Shown: positions 7,464 to 16,534 of the stretch, one piece after another
Layout of the letters: each line of letters begins with the position of its first letter
Position numbering within the stretch: the first letter of the stretch is position 1
Assembly: GCA_041745395.1 (NCBI GenBank)
Contig: JBGTIZ010000434.1
Span: forward strand, 1-34,435
Reading direction: 5' to 3'
Length of the DNA: 34,435 nucleotides
Source of the DNA: Hadersleviella sp041745395
GTDB taxonomy: Bacteria > Chloroflexota > Anaerolineae > Promineifilales > Promineifilaceae
Translations under genes and position numbers: made by a program
The notes under the pieces: model-generated
Told to the model about the DNA's origin: nothing
Database searches by the model: none
What the model saw: the letters and a program-made list of their open reading frames with translations, nothing else

Positions 7464-8531
7464 TTACATAATTAAATCGAGGTTTTGTAGAGGTACAACA
7501 ACATAGCGACCAGTAGCCAGCGCAATCGTGGCGGAAGGGGTACGTAACCCGAGGCGTGACTGGTGTCCATGTTCGTAAATATTGATAATCTGGCCCATCA
7601 GCCCCGCATGAAGCGGCCCCAGAATACGCACTTGCTGACCAACGGCTAGCGCGGCTAGGTGCAAAGCAGGTTCGTCGTATTCAGCAAAGCCGTCTGACTG
7701 AGGCACGATCAGTTCGGGGCGGTGGGGTTGATTGCCTGTGGTTTGGGTCAGCAGACACCCTTCTTGCCCACTGAGCTTGCCCAGTAGGTCAAAGATGGGC
7801 GCGGCCATGGGGCGGCGGCCAATGCCGTCGGTGACTAAAATGGGGATGGTGTAATTGCGGCGGGCAAGATACACGGCCGTGGTAATGCTCCCCACCACAA
7901 ATCCCCGTGCGCCATTCTCCTCCGCTCGTTCAATTAGCACGGGGTCATCCAAATGCCCCGCGACAATGATCATGCCCCGCACCGTCAAAAACTGCTCCTC
8001 AGTGGGCACACCCGTGGGGCCATTGGTCAGCAATTGCAACTGTCCATGCCCATCGCGCCCTGTGCCCCACACCCCTTCGATAAGTGCCCCCGTTGTCTGG
8101 ATTTTTGCCCCGCGATTGGTCAGCAGTTCCGTGACGCGCCCGGTGAGCATGGCCCGCACTTCCAATTCACGCGGCCGCTCTTCAAAGAGGACATACCCAT
8201 GTTCCACCCCTTTCAAGATGCCGCTGGTCGGGGTTGAAATACGTCGGCTCCGTCCCATGGCGCCCCGTTTTTGCAGAATGGGGGTTCCTTTTTGCAGACC
8301 CGTGCCTGGTTCAACCAGCAGATATTTAGCCACATCAGCGGCGGGTACACCCAGCAAATTTTTGGCGTCAATAGCGTGTAATCGTCCGGGAACGGTCGCC
8401 CGGGCCACCACCGAAACGGGCGTGCTTGCCTGACCTCGGCGCAACATAATATTGCCATCTACGGGTAAACTGCGCTCCCGCTCAATGTCGAGTAAGGGCT
8501 GAACAATGGTTGTGTGTGGATAAACTAACAT
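7464..8531 (-). CDS. Conserved-looking hypothetical protein with barrel-like N-terminus and KOW-like C-terminus
   Basis: The 355-aa protein has no TM segment. Residues about 45-110 alternate short beta-like segments (VPGRLHAIDA..LLVEPGTGLQKGTPILQKRG), as in barrel-sandwich or lipoyl-like folds. A middle region (RGMIIVAGHLDDPVLIERAEENGARGFVVGSI) looks like an alpha/beta fold. Residues about 285-315 (LAVGQQVRILGPLHAGLMGQI) resemble a KOW motif. The start is well supported: GGAGGG lies inside the last codons of the upstream MutL-like gene, 4 bp before. It is the last gene of the cluster. I assign no function. Confidence 0.8.
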   Translation of the reverse strand: MLVYPHTTIVQPLLDIERERSLPVDGNIMLRRGQASTPVSVVARATVPGRLHAIDAKNLLGVPAADVAKYLLVEPGTGLQKGTPILQKRGAMGRSRRISTPTSGILKGVEHGYVLFEERPRELEVRAMLTGRVTELLTNRGAKIQTTGALIEGVWGTGRDGHGQLQLLTNGPTGVPTEEQFLTVRGMIIVAGHLDDPVLIERAEENGARGFVVGSITTAVYLARRNYTIPILVTDGIGRRPMAAPIFDLLGKLSGQEGCLLTQTTGNQPHRPELIVPQSDGFAEYDEPALHLAALAVGQQVRILGPLHAGLMGQIINIYEHGHQSRLGLRTPSATIALATGRYVVVPLQNLDLIM

Positions 8532-8535
8532 GCGC

Positions 8536-10356
8536 TTACCCTCCTGTGTCCCACAGCCATTGGCGCATTAGTTGCTGTTGAGCTTTTTTCTTTTCATCCG
8601 CATCGTCATCGTCGTCATCATGACTCTCGGAACTGTCTACTTCGGTTAGGGGGCGTCCGCGAGCGTCAATCATCAGCCCGACGCGTCCGCCGTGAATCGT
8701 TAAGGTGCGTTCTTTCCCTGCGCCGTTGCCTACATCCACGCCCCGAGTTGGTTTTAGGGTGAGTTGTGCTTCTTCACCAATGGGTATGGGGATGACCTCA
8801 AGCGTGCCCCATGGGATTTCAAAGTCGAGTTGGCCGAGGCGGGGGGATTGGATGGTAAGCTTGAGCGCGAGATCATTGTTTTGCCCACGGCCGTGGACGG
8901 CCACTACCCAGCCCAAGTCCAACAAAACCCCTTGCTCCAAAATCTGCACGGCCGCGATAGGCAACTGCATGCCCAGCAAACCCAACGCAGGGAGCAAGTC
9001 ATACCTGTCCAACACAACCGAAAAGATGCCTACAGGCTGAAAGCTGTTCAAAAAGGCCAAAATCGCTTGGCTAGGGCGCGGCATATTGACCAGCGTACGC
9101 CCGCGCAAAATGACCAAATCTGGCTGTGGTTTTTGGGAGCTTTGCCAGCCCCAGTCGGCCGCGACTGATTCCACCACGGCCGTGAGCAACTCCTGCACCA
9201 ACGCCTGCATCAGGCGCAAACCACGGGGACTCATGGGCAACGTGTTGGGAAACAGCTCCCGATTAAGCAGATAGGTGTGCATCTGTTCGGCGTCTATATC
9301 TTCCGGAAGCCAGCGGGCTAGTTTGGCGTCACCCCGCTCCTGTAACACTTGATAAGATGGCCGCCCCATGCCCCAATCTGGCCGAATGGCTAAGCGCGTT
9401 TGCTCGGCAGTGCTGTCCACCACCATAACCGTATCACTGCCCACATCCACCGCTAAAACATTGTTTTGCATCAGCGTCGCCAAATATTCAACCACCAGCC
9501 GCAAGGCCTGAAACGTGGGCATGGGAGGCGTTTCTGCGCCGCTAGCGACCTTATGAATACCGGGGACACGGTCTAAATTGGTGGCGGTGAACAGTTCATT
9601 GACCAAGCGTTGTGCGTCACCCACCTGCTCTTGTTTAAGCTGGGGACGCACATTGTCGGCCACGTGTAGGCTGGCGACGTTGCTGATTTTTTCGCGCACC
9701 TTTTCGCGTAGGGCACTATTGCCCGCATAAATAATTTTGGGTCGGTCTAGCAGGGGGAATTGCAACACGCCAATGCTGGCCGCATCGACCAACTGCAAGA
9801 CTTGCTCATCCGCACCGCCATCAATGCCCCCCGCAATAAAAATCAGGTCAGGGCGATAACGCCGAATCGCTTGCAACTGTCGCTGAATCGACCAGTCGTT
9901 GGTGAGGTCAAAGGTTTGAAGTAAGTTGACATAATTACCAGCCAGGGCGCGATGCGCACTGGCGACGCTGACTTCGGGCAAAAGCCCGGCCACAATGGTG
10001 CGGAGCGGTTTGGCACATCCAATAACGAGTAAAAATTGGTCGACGCCGACCTGACTGCCTTGGGTGGGATGAATCACACGGCCGTCTTTGTCTAAAAATT
10101 GCCGCTTCAAAACATCTTCGATTTGCCGAATGGCGTGTTGGATGCCTAGAGCGAGGTCATAATGGGGCTGGTCATGCGTGCTAACATGGCTTCCCTGCGC
10201 CAGCATTTGGTACGTGCCGCCCGTCACATCAAAAAAAAGGGCGGTGGTGTTGGTGTGCCCACAGTCAACCACCAAAAAGGAGGGTTTTTGGAGATTGCCC
10301 TTAGTGGAAGCAGTTGCATTTGGCGTTTGTTCAGCGGCTAAGAAGGTCACGGTCAT
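8536..10356 (-). CDS. GlmL/MutL-like ASKHA-fold ATPase (glutamate mutase-associated family)
   Basis: GlmL/MutL proteins are ASKHA-fold (Hsp70/actin/sugar kinase) proteins found beside glutamate mutase, where a chaperone or reactivation role is proposed. Here the phosphate-1 loop reads VVDCGHTNTT (D31) and the second reads AVDVGSDTVMV (304-312). The family block FIAGGIDGGADEQVL (about 174-187) and IIYAGNSALREKV follow the expected spacing. A DDDDDDADEKKK stretch lies near the C-terminus. There is no TM segment. No B12-dependent mutase, MutS or MutE gene is in the window. The gene sits between a multi-pass membrane protein and the 355-aa protein with gaps of 13 and 4 bp, so its partner is likely in this operon. 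The name MutL here is unrelated to mismatch repair. Confidence 0.82.
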   Translation of the reverse strand: MTVTFLAAEQTPNATASTKGNLQKPSFLVVDCGHTNTTALFFDVTGGTYQMLAQGSHVSTHDQPHYDLALGIQHAIRQIEDVLKRQFLDKDGRVIHPTQGSQVGVDQFLLVIGCAKPLRTIVAGLLPEVSVASAHRALAGNYVNLLQTFDLTNDWSIQRQLQAIRRYRPDLIFIAGGIDGGADEQVLQLVDAASIGVLQFPLLDRPKIIYAGNSALREKVREKISNVASLHVADNVRPQLKQEQVGDAQRLVNELFTATNLDRVPGIHKVASGAETPPMPTFQALRLVVEYLATLMQNNVLAVDVGSDTVMVVDSTAEQTRLAIRPDWGMGRPSYQVLQERGDAKLARWLPEDIDAEQMHTYLLNRELFPNTLPMSPRGLRLMQALVQELLTAVVESVAADWGWQSSQKPQPDLVILRGRTLVNMPRPSQAILAFLNSFQPVGIFSVVLDRYDLLPALGLLGMQLPIAAVQILEQGVLLDLGWVVAVHGRGQNNDLALKLTIQSPRLGQLDFEIPWGTLEVIPIPIGEEAQLTLKPTRGVDVGNGAGKERTLTIHGGRVGLMIDARGRPLTEVDSSESHDDDDDDADEKKKAQQQLMRQWLWDTGG

Positions 10357-10369
10357 TCCAGTTTAGGGG

Positions 10370-11026
10370 TTAGGCTAAGAGGGCGGTCACGAACCGCGTA
10401 AACGTGGCGAGATGGGCGGTCAGGACGGTCAGGCTGGTGTTGAGCAGGGCGGCAAAGACCGCACCGAGAGTCATCATCAGCAGGGCGCGGCCAAATGTGC
10501 CGCCGATGAGCTGTTGCCAGCGGGGAGGGGTGGCGGTTTCCACGGCCGTGTTTGCGCTCGGCCAATGGTGATGAAAATAGAGCAAAACGGCAATCGTAAT
10601 CAGCACGCTCAGCAGGGTGACAACGGGGGAACCCGTGTTCGTGTTGAGTGCCAGCAGTTGTGGTAACAGCGTGCCCGCGACCGCCCCCAAGAGAGCCACG
10701 GCCGCGCCAATGCCCACCAGCACCGCCAACGCCAAATTACCCACGCGAGCCGTTCTGGGGGTGGCTCGGGCTAGCGTAAACGCCAGCCCGAGCACCACCG
10801 GAACCGTCAGTAGCCCTCCCTGCACTGGATCGGTCACCAACAGTTGAGGCCAGTTCAGGAATAGCGGCACAAGCAGGTCAAACGCAACGACCACGGCCGC
10901 ATAACCCGCACTCACCCCGACCAACAGATGAACAGCCAGCCGATAGAGCCAGTTGTCACCTAGAACATAGCTAAAGACAAATAAGGTGAGCAGTAAACCC
11001 ACTGCTAAGCCAATCAGATCGCTCAT
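10370..11026 (-). CDS. Multi-pass membrane protein (about six TM helices)
   Basis: The 218-aa protein is almost entirely hydrophobic, with about six helices: near 5-22, 28-50, 65-85, 90-115, 130-150 and 178-215. There is a short Gly/Thr loop and no catalytic motif. Its ATG overlaps the stop of the 1528-aa gene by four bases (ATGA), which implies translational coupling. The MutL-like gene starts 13 bp downstream. No family is recognised. Confidence 0.82.
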   Translation of the reverse strand: MSDLIGLAVGLLLTLFVFSYVLGDNWLYRLAVHLLVGVSAGYAAVVVAFDLLVPLFLNWPQLLVTDPVQGGLLTVPVVLGLAFTLARATPRTARVGNLALAVLVGIGAAVALLGAVAGTLLPQLLALNTNTGSPVVTLLSVLITIAVLLYFHHHWPSANTAVETATPPRWQQLIGGTFGRALLMMTLGAVFAALLNTSLTVLTAHLATFTRFVTALLA

Positions 11027-14000
11027 ACGATTTCTATTTTATCCTCCGTTTCAGCTTCGGCTTCGCTTGCGGCAGAAACTGAAGCGGGCGATGAGGCTGA
11101 CGGGGCACGGCGGGGCATAAGGCCCAGCAATAGGCCGAGAATGAGTATCGCAATGGCGACCATCTGGGCTAAGGTGCGGGCATTGAGCAGGAACACGGCC
11201 GTGTTATCAGCCGTCGGTTCATAAGCCGCCGCGTAGCTGGCCGCGTCGGGCAAACCGGCCATGAGACCCGCCACTTGACCTGCCTGAACATAGGGACGAG
11301 CCAGCGGGGCAAGGCTTTCGGTCACGCCTAGCAGGAGTGGCTGAGCCATTGGTTGCCCAATTTGCTCGAGCCAGTTAATGAGATTATCTTGTTCACTGGT
11401 CAGGACGATGAACACGGCCGTGTCGGCCAGCGGCACGGCCGTGGTTAGATTAGACCCAAAAATAGTTTGGCAATTGGCTTGGGTCAGGCAGGCCCCCAGT
11501 TCACGCAGACCAACACCTTCCCCCGGCACATAGCCCAAGCGCACCACGTCCAGCGTGGCTAATTCAGGCACACTGGTCAATAATCGTTCCGCATTGGCCA
11601 TGCCAGCTGGATGCTGGCTCATGATAATGGCCGTACTGTCGTTGGCGGCTAATTCACTGAGGAGCAACACGGCCGTTTCGTCCAGTTCACCAGCGAGGGC
11701 GGGCGGGTATTCAAAGGCGACTAGCACTGGCTGTCCGCTGGCTGAGGCGAGGGTGTCATGCACGGCCGTGACTCCAACTGAAGGTGCGGCGGGAGCGACG
11801 CCCAATAAATTAGCCAAGCCGGGCCAGAGAAGACCCAGTAATACGGCGGCTATGAGTAAAAGTGATAAAACCAGTTGCCAGACTCGCGTTAGGGAAGGGG
11901 CTTCTGGGGCAATGTTGAGCGGGATGGTTTGCCCTTGGCTGGCTGGTTTAAATTCTGATTGGGCAATGGCGTGCCACAGGTTGACCTGCTCTTTTTGGGC
12001 GGCGGTCACGCTTAGCGTGCTGGCTTGCAAAGGATTGACGCGGGTTATTGGCTCCGCCACGATGGGCGCCACGGCAATGATGCCTTTGAGGCCATCAAGA
12101 GGGCCACCAACCTGCACCGTCTCTTCCTCTTCCTCGTCTTCGAGGTCATCAAAATCATCAATCCACGCGGGAATGTCCCCTTCAGCAGTCAGGGCGTCGT
12201 CAAATTCATCTTGCCAATCATCCCAACTTTCGTCGCTAATTTGGGCTTCGGCGGAGGCGAGGAGCCAATCGTCTGGCTCAAATTCTTGTTGGTCGCGCAG
12301 GGTGTCGGCTAGGTCGCCGCTCTCGCTGAGCATAGCGAATATGTCTTCGGTCTCTTGGTCAAGGGGGCCAGTTCCCACGGCCGTGTCGCTCGCTAACCAC
12401 AGCGCGTCATCTGCTTCATAATCATCAGCGTCTAACTCTGCTTCGGGGGCTAATTCTGATGAGACCACGGCCGTGGTTTCTTCTGGCTCGGGGATCGTTT
12501 CTTCGAGAGCGGCTAGCCAATCAAGCCCTTCGCCTTCTTCGCCATCGGCCGTTTCCTCTTCAAATGATTCCAGCACCGCGTCGAAATCTAAAGCCGCATC
12601 AAAAAAGGCGGGTTCAGCGGTTTCTGCTGGCGTTGTTTCCACGGTTTCGGCGGCTGACTCAGCTTGTGGTTGTTCTCGTTCAGCCTGTTCAGCGACGGAG
12701 TCTGATTCATCATCAAAATCAAACCAGGCCAATTGCGAGGTGACGGCGGGGCGACCAGGTCCACCACTGTCTTTGAAGTCGCTTAACCAATCTTCTTTAT
12801 TGTCATCATCTTGGTCAGTGGTGGGCATGTCGGACAACCAATCTAGGTTGCTGGGCAGGCCCCCTTCATCGCTGGTGAGTTCAGTTGCATCGTCTGAATC
12901 GTCGTCTGTGCTGGGAAATTCGCTCAACCAGTTGGCACTGTCCACGGCCGTGTCTGGCGTTCCAAATAAATCCCAAGCACTGTCTGCATCTATCGTTTTG
13001 GCATCATCAAAGCTGGCTAATTCGATACCAAGGTCGTCAGCGGGGTCAGCCGCGAGCCACGCGGGCATTTCGCGCTCAGCGAGGTCATCTGTTTGGGGAC
13101 GTGTGGCGGCATCCATTGATTGTGTTGAATCATCGGGAACGTTTGCGTCTGTTTTACCGTCATCGGTGTCGAGCCAAGACATGCGATTGCTGGCTTCATC
13201 CGCTTCCGCACTGATGCGACCCAACCAATCTGTCTGGGGCAACGCCGAGCGGCCCAGTTGCTCGATATCTTCCAGCCAATCTTCCTCTTCGTCGTCCTCT
13301 TTGTCCTCGCCTGTATCTGCCGCTTGTGCGCCTAAATTGTCCTCTTTGTCCAACCAGCTTAAACCAGCGGGGTCGCTGGCCGTGCTGGCTACCCCCAAGC
13401 CGGAGAGCCAATCGTCGTCCGACACGGTGTCTGCTGGTTCGCCTGTTTCAAAATCTGGGGTGTCTTTAACAACATCTGCGGCAGGAGAGAAGCCTAATTC
13501 CAGTTCATCCGTACTGGAAACTGGTTCTTGCATCCAAGCGGGGAGCTTGAGCGTGGCGGTATCTGGTTCGATGGTTTCGACGTCAACCAGCCAGTCGGGG
13601 AAATCTTCTTCGACGGAGTCGGCGATAAAATCTTCGGAGACTTCGGGCATGTCGGCCAAAAATTGCGCCGCTTCTTCGACGGAGAGCGGGGTGAGATCCA
13701 TCTCGGCGATGGCGTCGTCATCGTCGAAAAGGGCGTCGGTGGCTTCCGCTCCGCTTTCCCCCTCAGATTCCAGAAGCCAGTCGGTGAAGCCTGTGCCTTC
13801 TTCGTCGGGGGCGTCGCCGCTGAGGCTGGGGGTGGCTGTGGTGCTGGGGTCAGGACGAAGCCAGTCGGGCAGGTCGGCGTCTTCGTCTTCATTTTTATGA
13901 CGGTCATCACCATCGGGAGCAGGCGTTTGGGGTGTGGTTAGCCAACTGGTGAAGCCCATGCTGACGGCGTCCGTGTCTTCTTCCTCCTCATCAGACTTCT

Positions 14001-15609
14001 CTTGAAGCCAATCAGGCAGATCCAACGACTCATCACCAGAAGCATTTTGTTCGGTCAGGAAGTTGGTAAAGCCTGTACTTATCTCTTCCGTCTCCTCGTC
14101 ACCCGTTTCTTTGAGCCAGTCGGGTATCGCTTCATCATCATCTTCTTGGTCTGCTATAGCTGGCTCATCCGTCGCCTCGCTATCGCTCGCGCTAAACATG
14201 CCCGTAAAGCCAGTCGGAATGATGGGCGCAGGGTCAGGGATAGCCGAGGTTGGCTCTTGGAGCCAATCAGGCAGGTCTTTTTCTGGCGCGGAATCAGGGT
14301 CAGGAATGGCTGGGGAGCTGGGGGGTGTTTCGGGGGGGGCTTCTTCACTTAGCCAAGCGGTGAAGCCTGTGCCCACGGCCGTGTCTGCGTCGGTTGAGCT
14401 GGGCGTCGGGTCACGCAACCAGTCGGGCAAATCTTCCGCCGTTTCCGTCTGGGAATCATCGGCTTCCAGCCAATTGGTCAAGCTGGGATTGTTAGACAAA
14501 GAGGCAGGCGGAGCGGCGGCTGAAGGCTTGAGCCAGTCGGGGACGTCTTCTTCACCTTCTTCACTCTCTTCATCTTCTGCGTTATCTTTGGGCGCACTTT
14601 CTGGAGCAGGTGAGGCGTCTGTTTTGGTGTTGTCGAGCCAACTGGTAAAACCCGTGCTGGGCGAGTCGTCGTCCAACTCATCTAATTCATCTAGCCCAAA
14701 CTCGCTCAGGAAATCGTCATCATCGTCATCGGTAGCGAAGAGGTCGTCTGTCAGGCTATCCTGTTGGGCTTCAAACTCGTCTACGGTCTCCGGCTTCAGC
14801 CATTTGGTGAACCCCGTGCTGGTTGGTTTGTCGTCGTCGTGGTCGTCGCTATCGGTCACGGCCGTATCAAAATCAAACGGTTTATCATTGAGCCAATCGT
14901 CAGCTTGGCTGGTGGCGGGTGAAGCTGGAGTGGAGCTTGGTTTGTCTGGTTCTGGTTCTTCTTCGAGGGCTGGTTCCGCTCCAAGCAGGTCAAGCCAGTT
15001 GACATCATCCTCACTGCCAAAGAAGCTGGTGCGGTCTAGGCCTAAATCGTCGTTGTTGCTGACCGTGGCGCCTAACCATTCGGGCAGGGAGTCTTTAGCC
15101 GCCGGGGCTTCCGCTTTGCCCGTCTGGGGTTGAGCCGCTTGCTTTGGGGCAGAGGGGGGTGGAGGTGACACGGCCGTGTCATTGAGCCAATCTGGCAAAT
15201 CCAACGCTTCTTCTTGTTCCATTTCTTCTTGAGTAAAAGGGTTTATCGGTTCCGTGTCCAGTGGGCCAAACGGTTTGGAATCTCTTATCTGAGTTAACCA
15301 ATCCGTCACCTGTTTTTCATCCTCAACGTCTACACCTTGCCCCGACAAAAGCCACTCATCTTCAGCGGCATGATCCGCTGGTGAACCAACTGTTTGACGG
15401 CTTCCTTCTGGCCCTTCGATGTCTAGCGGCGCACTGCCTATCAGCCGCGTGCCGCAATTTTCACAATGGAGCCGATTTAACCCATTGCGATAATAACAAC
15501 TCGGGCACACCAGATGCGTAGCCGTTTTTAAGCGGCTTCCACACTTGGTGCAAAACTTGTTGTCGGCCGGATTCGGCGTTTGGCAGTTGCGACAGATTAT
15601 TTCGCTCAC
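11023..15609 (-). CDS. Giant double-zinc-ribbon protein with acidic tail of alternating PDWL and GFTxWL motifs and two C-terminal TM helices
   Basis: The 1528-aa protein begins with two zinc ribbons (C6/C9/C20/C23 and C35/C38/C49/C52). About 1150 residues of acidic, Ser/Pro/Asp-rich, probably disordered sequence follow. Around 35 short tryptophan-centred modules are embedded in it. Between about residues 260 and 700 two types alternate: PDWL (8 copies) and (S/G)TGFTxWL (7 copies, two degenerate). Later modules read DDWL, SWLD and PAWL. Then come a TM helix (VLSLLLIAAVLLGLLWPG), about 230 extracytoplasmic residues and a final TM near the C-terminus. The start is GTG, 25 bp from a mobile element, with weak AGGA upstream. 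The tail looks like a multivalent docking platform. This is inference. Confidence 0.88.
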   Translation of the reverse strand: MSEIICRNCQTPNPADNKFCTKCGSRLKTATHLVCPSCYYRNGLNRLHCENCGTRLIGSAPLDIEGPEGSRQTVGSPADHAAEDEWLLSGQGVDVEDEKQVTDWLTQIRDSKPFGPLDTEPINPFTQEEMEQEEALDLPDWLNDTAVSPPPPSAPKQAAQPQTGKAEAPAAKDSLPEWLGATVSNNDDLGLDRTSFFGSEDDVNWLDLLGAEPALEEEPEPDKPSSTPASPATSQADDWLNDKPFDFDTAVTDSDDHDDDKPTSTGFTKWLKPETVDEFEAQQDSLTDDLFATDDDDDDFLSEFGLDELDELDDDSPSTGFTSWLDNTKTDASPAPESAPKDNAEDEESEEGEEDVPDWLKPSAAAPPASLSNNPSLTNWLEADDSQTETAEDLPDWLRDPTPSSTDADTAVGTGFTAWLSEEAPPETPPSSPAIPDPDSAPEKDLPDWLQEPTSAIPDPAPIIPTGFTGMFSASDSEATDEPAIADQEDDDEAIPDWLKETGDEETEEISTGFTNFLTEQNASGDESLDLPDWLQEKSDEEEEDTDAVSMGFTSWLTTPQTPAPDGDDRHKNEDEDADLPDWLRPDPSTTATPSLSGDAPDEEGTGFTDWLLESEGESGAEATDALFDDDDAIAEMDLTPLSVEEAAQFLADMPEVSEDFIADSVEEDFPDWLVDVETIEPDTATLKLPAWMQEPVSSTDELELGFSPAADVVKDTPDFETGEPADTVSDDDWLSGLGVASTASDPAGLSWLDKEDNLGAQAADTGEDKEDDEEEDWLEDIEQLGRSALPQTDWLGRISAEADEASNRMSWLDTDDGKTDANVPDDSTQSMDAATRPQTDDLAEREMPAWLAADPADDLGIELASFDDAKTIDADSAWDLFGTPDTAVDSANWLSEFPSTDDDSDDATELTSDEGGLPSNLDWLSDMPTTDQDDDNKEDWLSDFKDSGGPGRPAVTSQLAWFDFDDESDSVAEQAEREQPQAESAAETVETTPAETAEPAFFDAALDFDAVLESFEEETADGEEGEGLDWLAALEETIPEPEETTAVVSSELAPEAELDADDYEADDALWLASDTAVGTGPLDQETEDIFAMLSESGDLADTLRDQQEFEPDDWLLASAEAQISDESWDDWQDEFDDALTAEGDIPAWIDDFDDLEDEEEEETVQVGGPLDGLKGIIAVAPIVAEPITRVNPLQASTLSVTAAQKEQVNLWHAIAQSEFKPASQGQTIPLNIAPEAPSLTRVWQLVLSLLLIAAVLLGLLWPGLANLLGVAPAAPSVGVTAVHDTLASASGQPVLVAFEYPPALAGELDETAVLLLSELAANDSTAIIMSQHPAGMANAERLLTSVPELATLDVVRLGYVPGEGVGLRELGACLTQANCQTIFGSNLTTAVPLADTAVFIVLTSEQDNLINWLEQIGQPMAQPLLLGVTESLAPLARPYVQAGQVAGLMAGLPDAASYAAAYEPTADNTAVFLLNARTLAQMVAIAILILGLLLGLMPRRAPSASSPASVSAASEAEAETEDKIEIV

Positions 15610-15633
15610 GGATTATCGGTCATTCCTGATTTG

Positions 15634-15908
15634 GTAAGCGTTCAGCTAGTCAGCCATTCAGCGCGTCAGCCATCTAAACTGCGTGCCCAACGCGCTTGTT
15701 TGTGCTTAACAGTAACTACTAATGCATCGAGGGCTGAGTCTGTCTAAACTCGTCCTTTTGCCTTCGACAAGCTCAGGCAACGGACTTGTTGGTTAGTAAT
15801 TACGCTTAACAGACGCTTTTTAGCCCATTGGGTCGCTCAAATATGGACAGGTAGTGTGGAGAAAACCAAGCTGAACTGCTGATTGGCTGAAATGCTGAAC
15901 AGCTTTAC
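15634..15908. mobile_element. MITE-like element, family 2 copy B (inverted, interrupted by a family 1 element)
   Basis: Read on the minus strand and with the insert removed, it aligns along its length to 6400-6563, including the shared words TTTGAGCGA, CAAGCGCGTTGGGCACGC and TGACTAGCTGAACGCTTAC. The ends are GTAAGCGTTCAGC (15634) and, on the other strand, GTAAAGCTGTTCAGC (ending at 15908). No target duplication is evident. Confidence 0.75.
15712..15803. mobile_element. 92-bp MITE-like element, family 1 copy 1
   Basis: The ends GTAACTACTAA and TTAGTAATTAC are inverted repeats with one mismatch. The flanks are a perfect 8-bp target duplication, GCTTAACA, at 15704-15711 and 15804-15811. The interior has CTTCGACAAGCTCAG (15762-15776); its pairing arm is decayed in this copy. 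About 85% of the bases match copy 2 at 28294-28386. Confidence 0.85.
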
Positions 15909-15929
15909 TCATTATTCATTACGCCTTAC

Positions 15930-16529
15930 TCATTTATTATACGGTTGGTCAGAGCCAAGCAAGATACGCACGGCGATGACCATAGTGGCGAGGGTGATGC
16001 CCAGCAAAATGCCGCGCATGCCCGCCATGATAACAATCTCATTGTATAAGGTTAACAAGTTACCCACGGTGGTGCGAATAATGGGGAGCGGCAAGCTGGC
16101 AATAAGCACAAATAGGGCGGAGAGGATAAACAAAAGCGACCAGATAGTGCGTTGGGCACGCACCAAACGCAACCCAGCCGCTAATAAAATGAAGGCGAGC
16201 AGAGCGGCGAAGGCGATTTCTAGCGGCCTGAGAATGAGCGTGTAGGTTTGGCCGACCCAGTCATTGGTCGCGCCGAACAGGTCAGTCAGGCCGAACAGAA
16301 AGACGGTTAGAAAGCTCACCACGACCACCAGGCTGAGCGGGTTGCGCTGTTGGGTGACGCGGCGCAGGTGGACGGCCAAGAGACCGAGCAAGCCCACGAT
16401 GAGGACAACGGCAGCAATAACCGAGCCCCACTGCAAAAAAATGCCCCCGAGTGCCGGCACAAACAAGCGGCTGACGACGGTTAACAAGCCAATCGTAATG
16501 GCGAGTAGGGCAGGGAGTCGCTTTTGCAT
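15930..16529 (-). CDS. Multi-pass membrane protein (about six TM helices)
   Basis: The 199-aa hydrophobic protein has helices near residues 6-26, 32-54, 66-84, 98-122, 130-150 and 165-190, with short basic loops. There is no motif I recognise. It starts 5 bp after the 266-aa gene ends, so the two are probably cotranscribed. Its topology resembles that of the 218-aa protein further down the cluster, but I see no clear sequence match. Confidence 0.82.
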   Translation of the reverse strand: MQKRLPALLAITIGLLTVVSRLFVPALGGIFLQWGSVIAAVVLIVGLLGLLAVHLRRVTQQRNPLSLVVVVSFLTVFLFGLTDLFGATNDWVGQTYTLILRPLEIAFAALLAFILLAAGLRLVRAQRTIWSLLFILSALFVLIASLPLPIIRTTVGNLLTLYNEIVIMAGMRGILLGITLATMVIAVRILLGSDQPYNK

Positions 16530-16534
16530 AGAAT

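Larger units (their letters stand above)
15610..15929. other. 320-bp gene-free gap filled by nested mobile repeats
   Basis: Apart from 15610-15633 and 15909-15929, the whole gap is the family-2 element with the family-1 element inside it. It separates the 199-aa gene from the 1528-aa gene in an otherwise tightly packed same-strand cluster. I see no convincing promoter here. Confidence 0.7.

Noticed and set aside
8536..10356. DNA mismatch-repair MutL
   Set aside because: No GHKL ATPase motifs are present. The two ASKHA phosphate loops match the unrelated glutamate-mutase MutL/GlmL family.
12473..13900. Long open frame on the plus strand opposite the zinc-ribbon/PDWL gene
   Set aside because: It is a Ser-rich shadow of the acidic Asp/Glu/Ser coding sequence on the other strand, has no ribosome site and lacks any family signature. 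The frame at 14063-15133 is rejected for the same reason.
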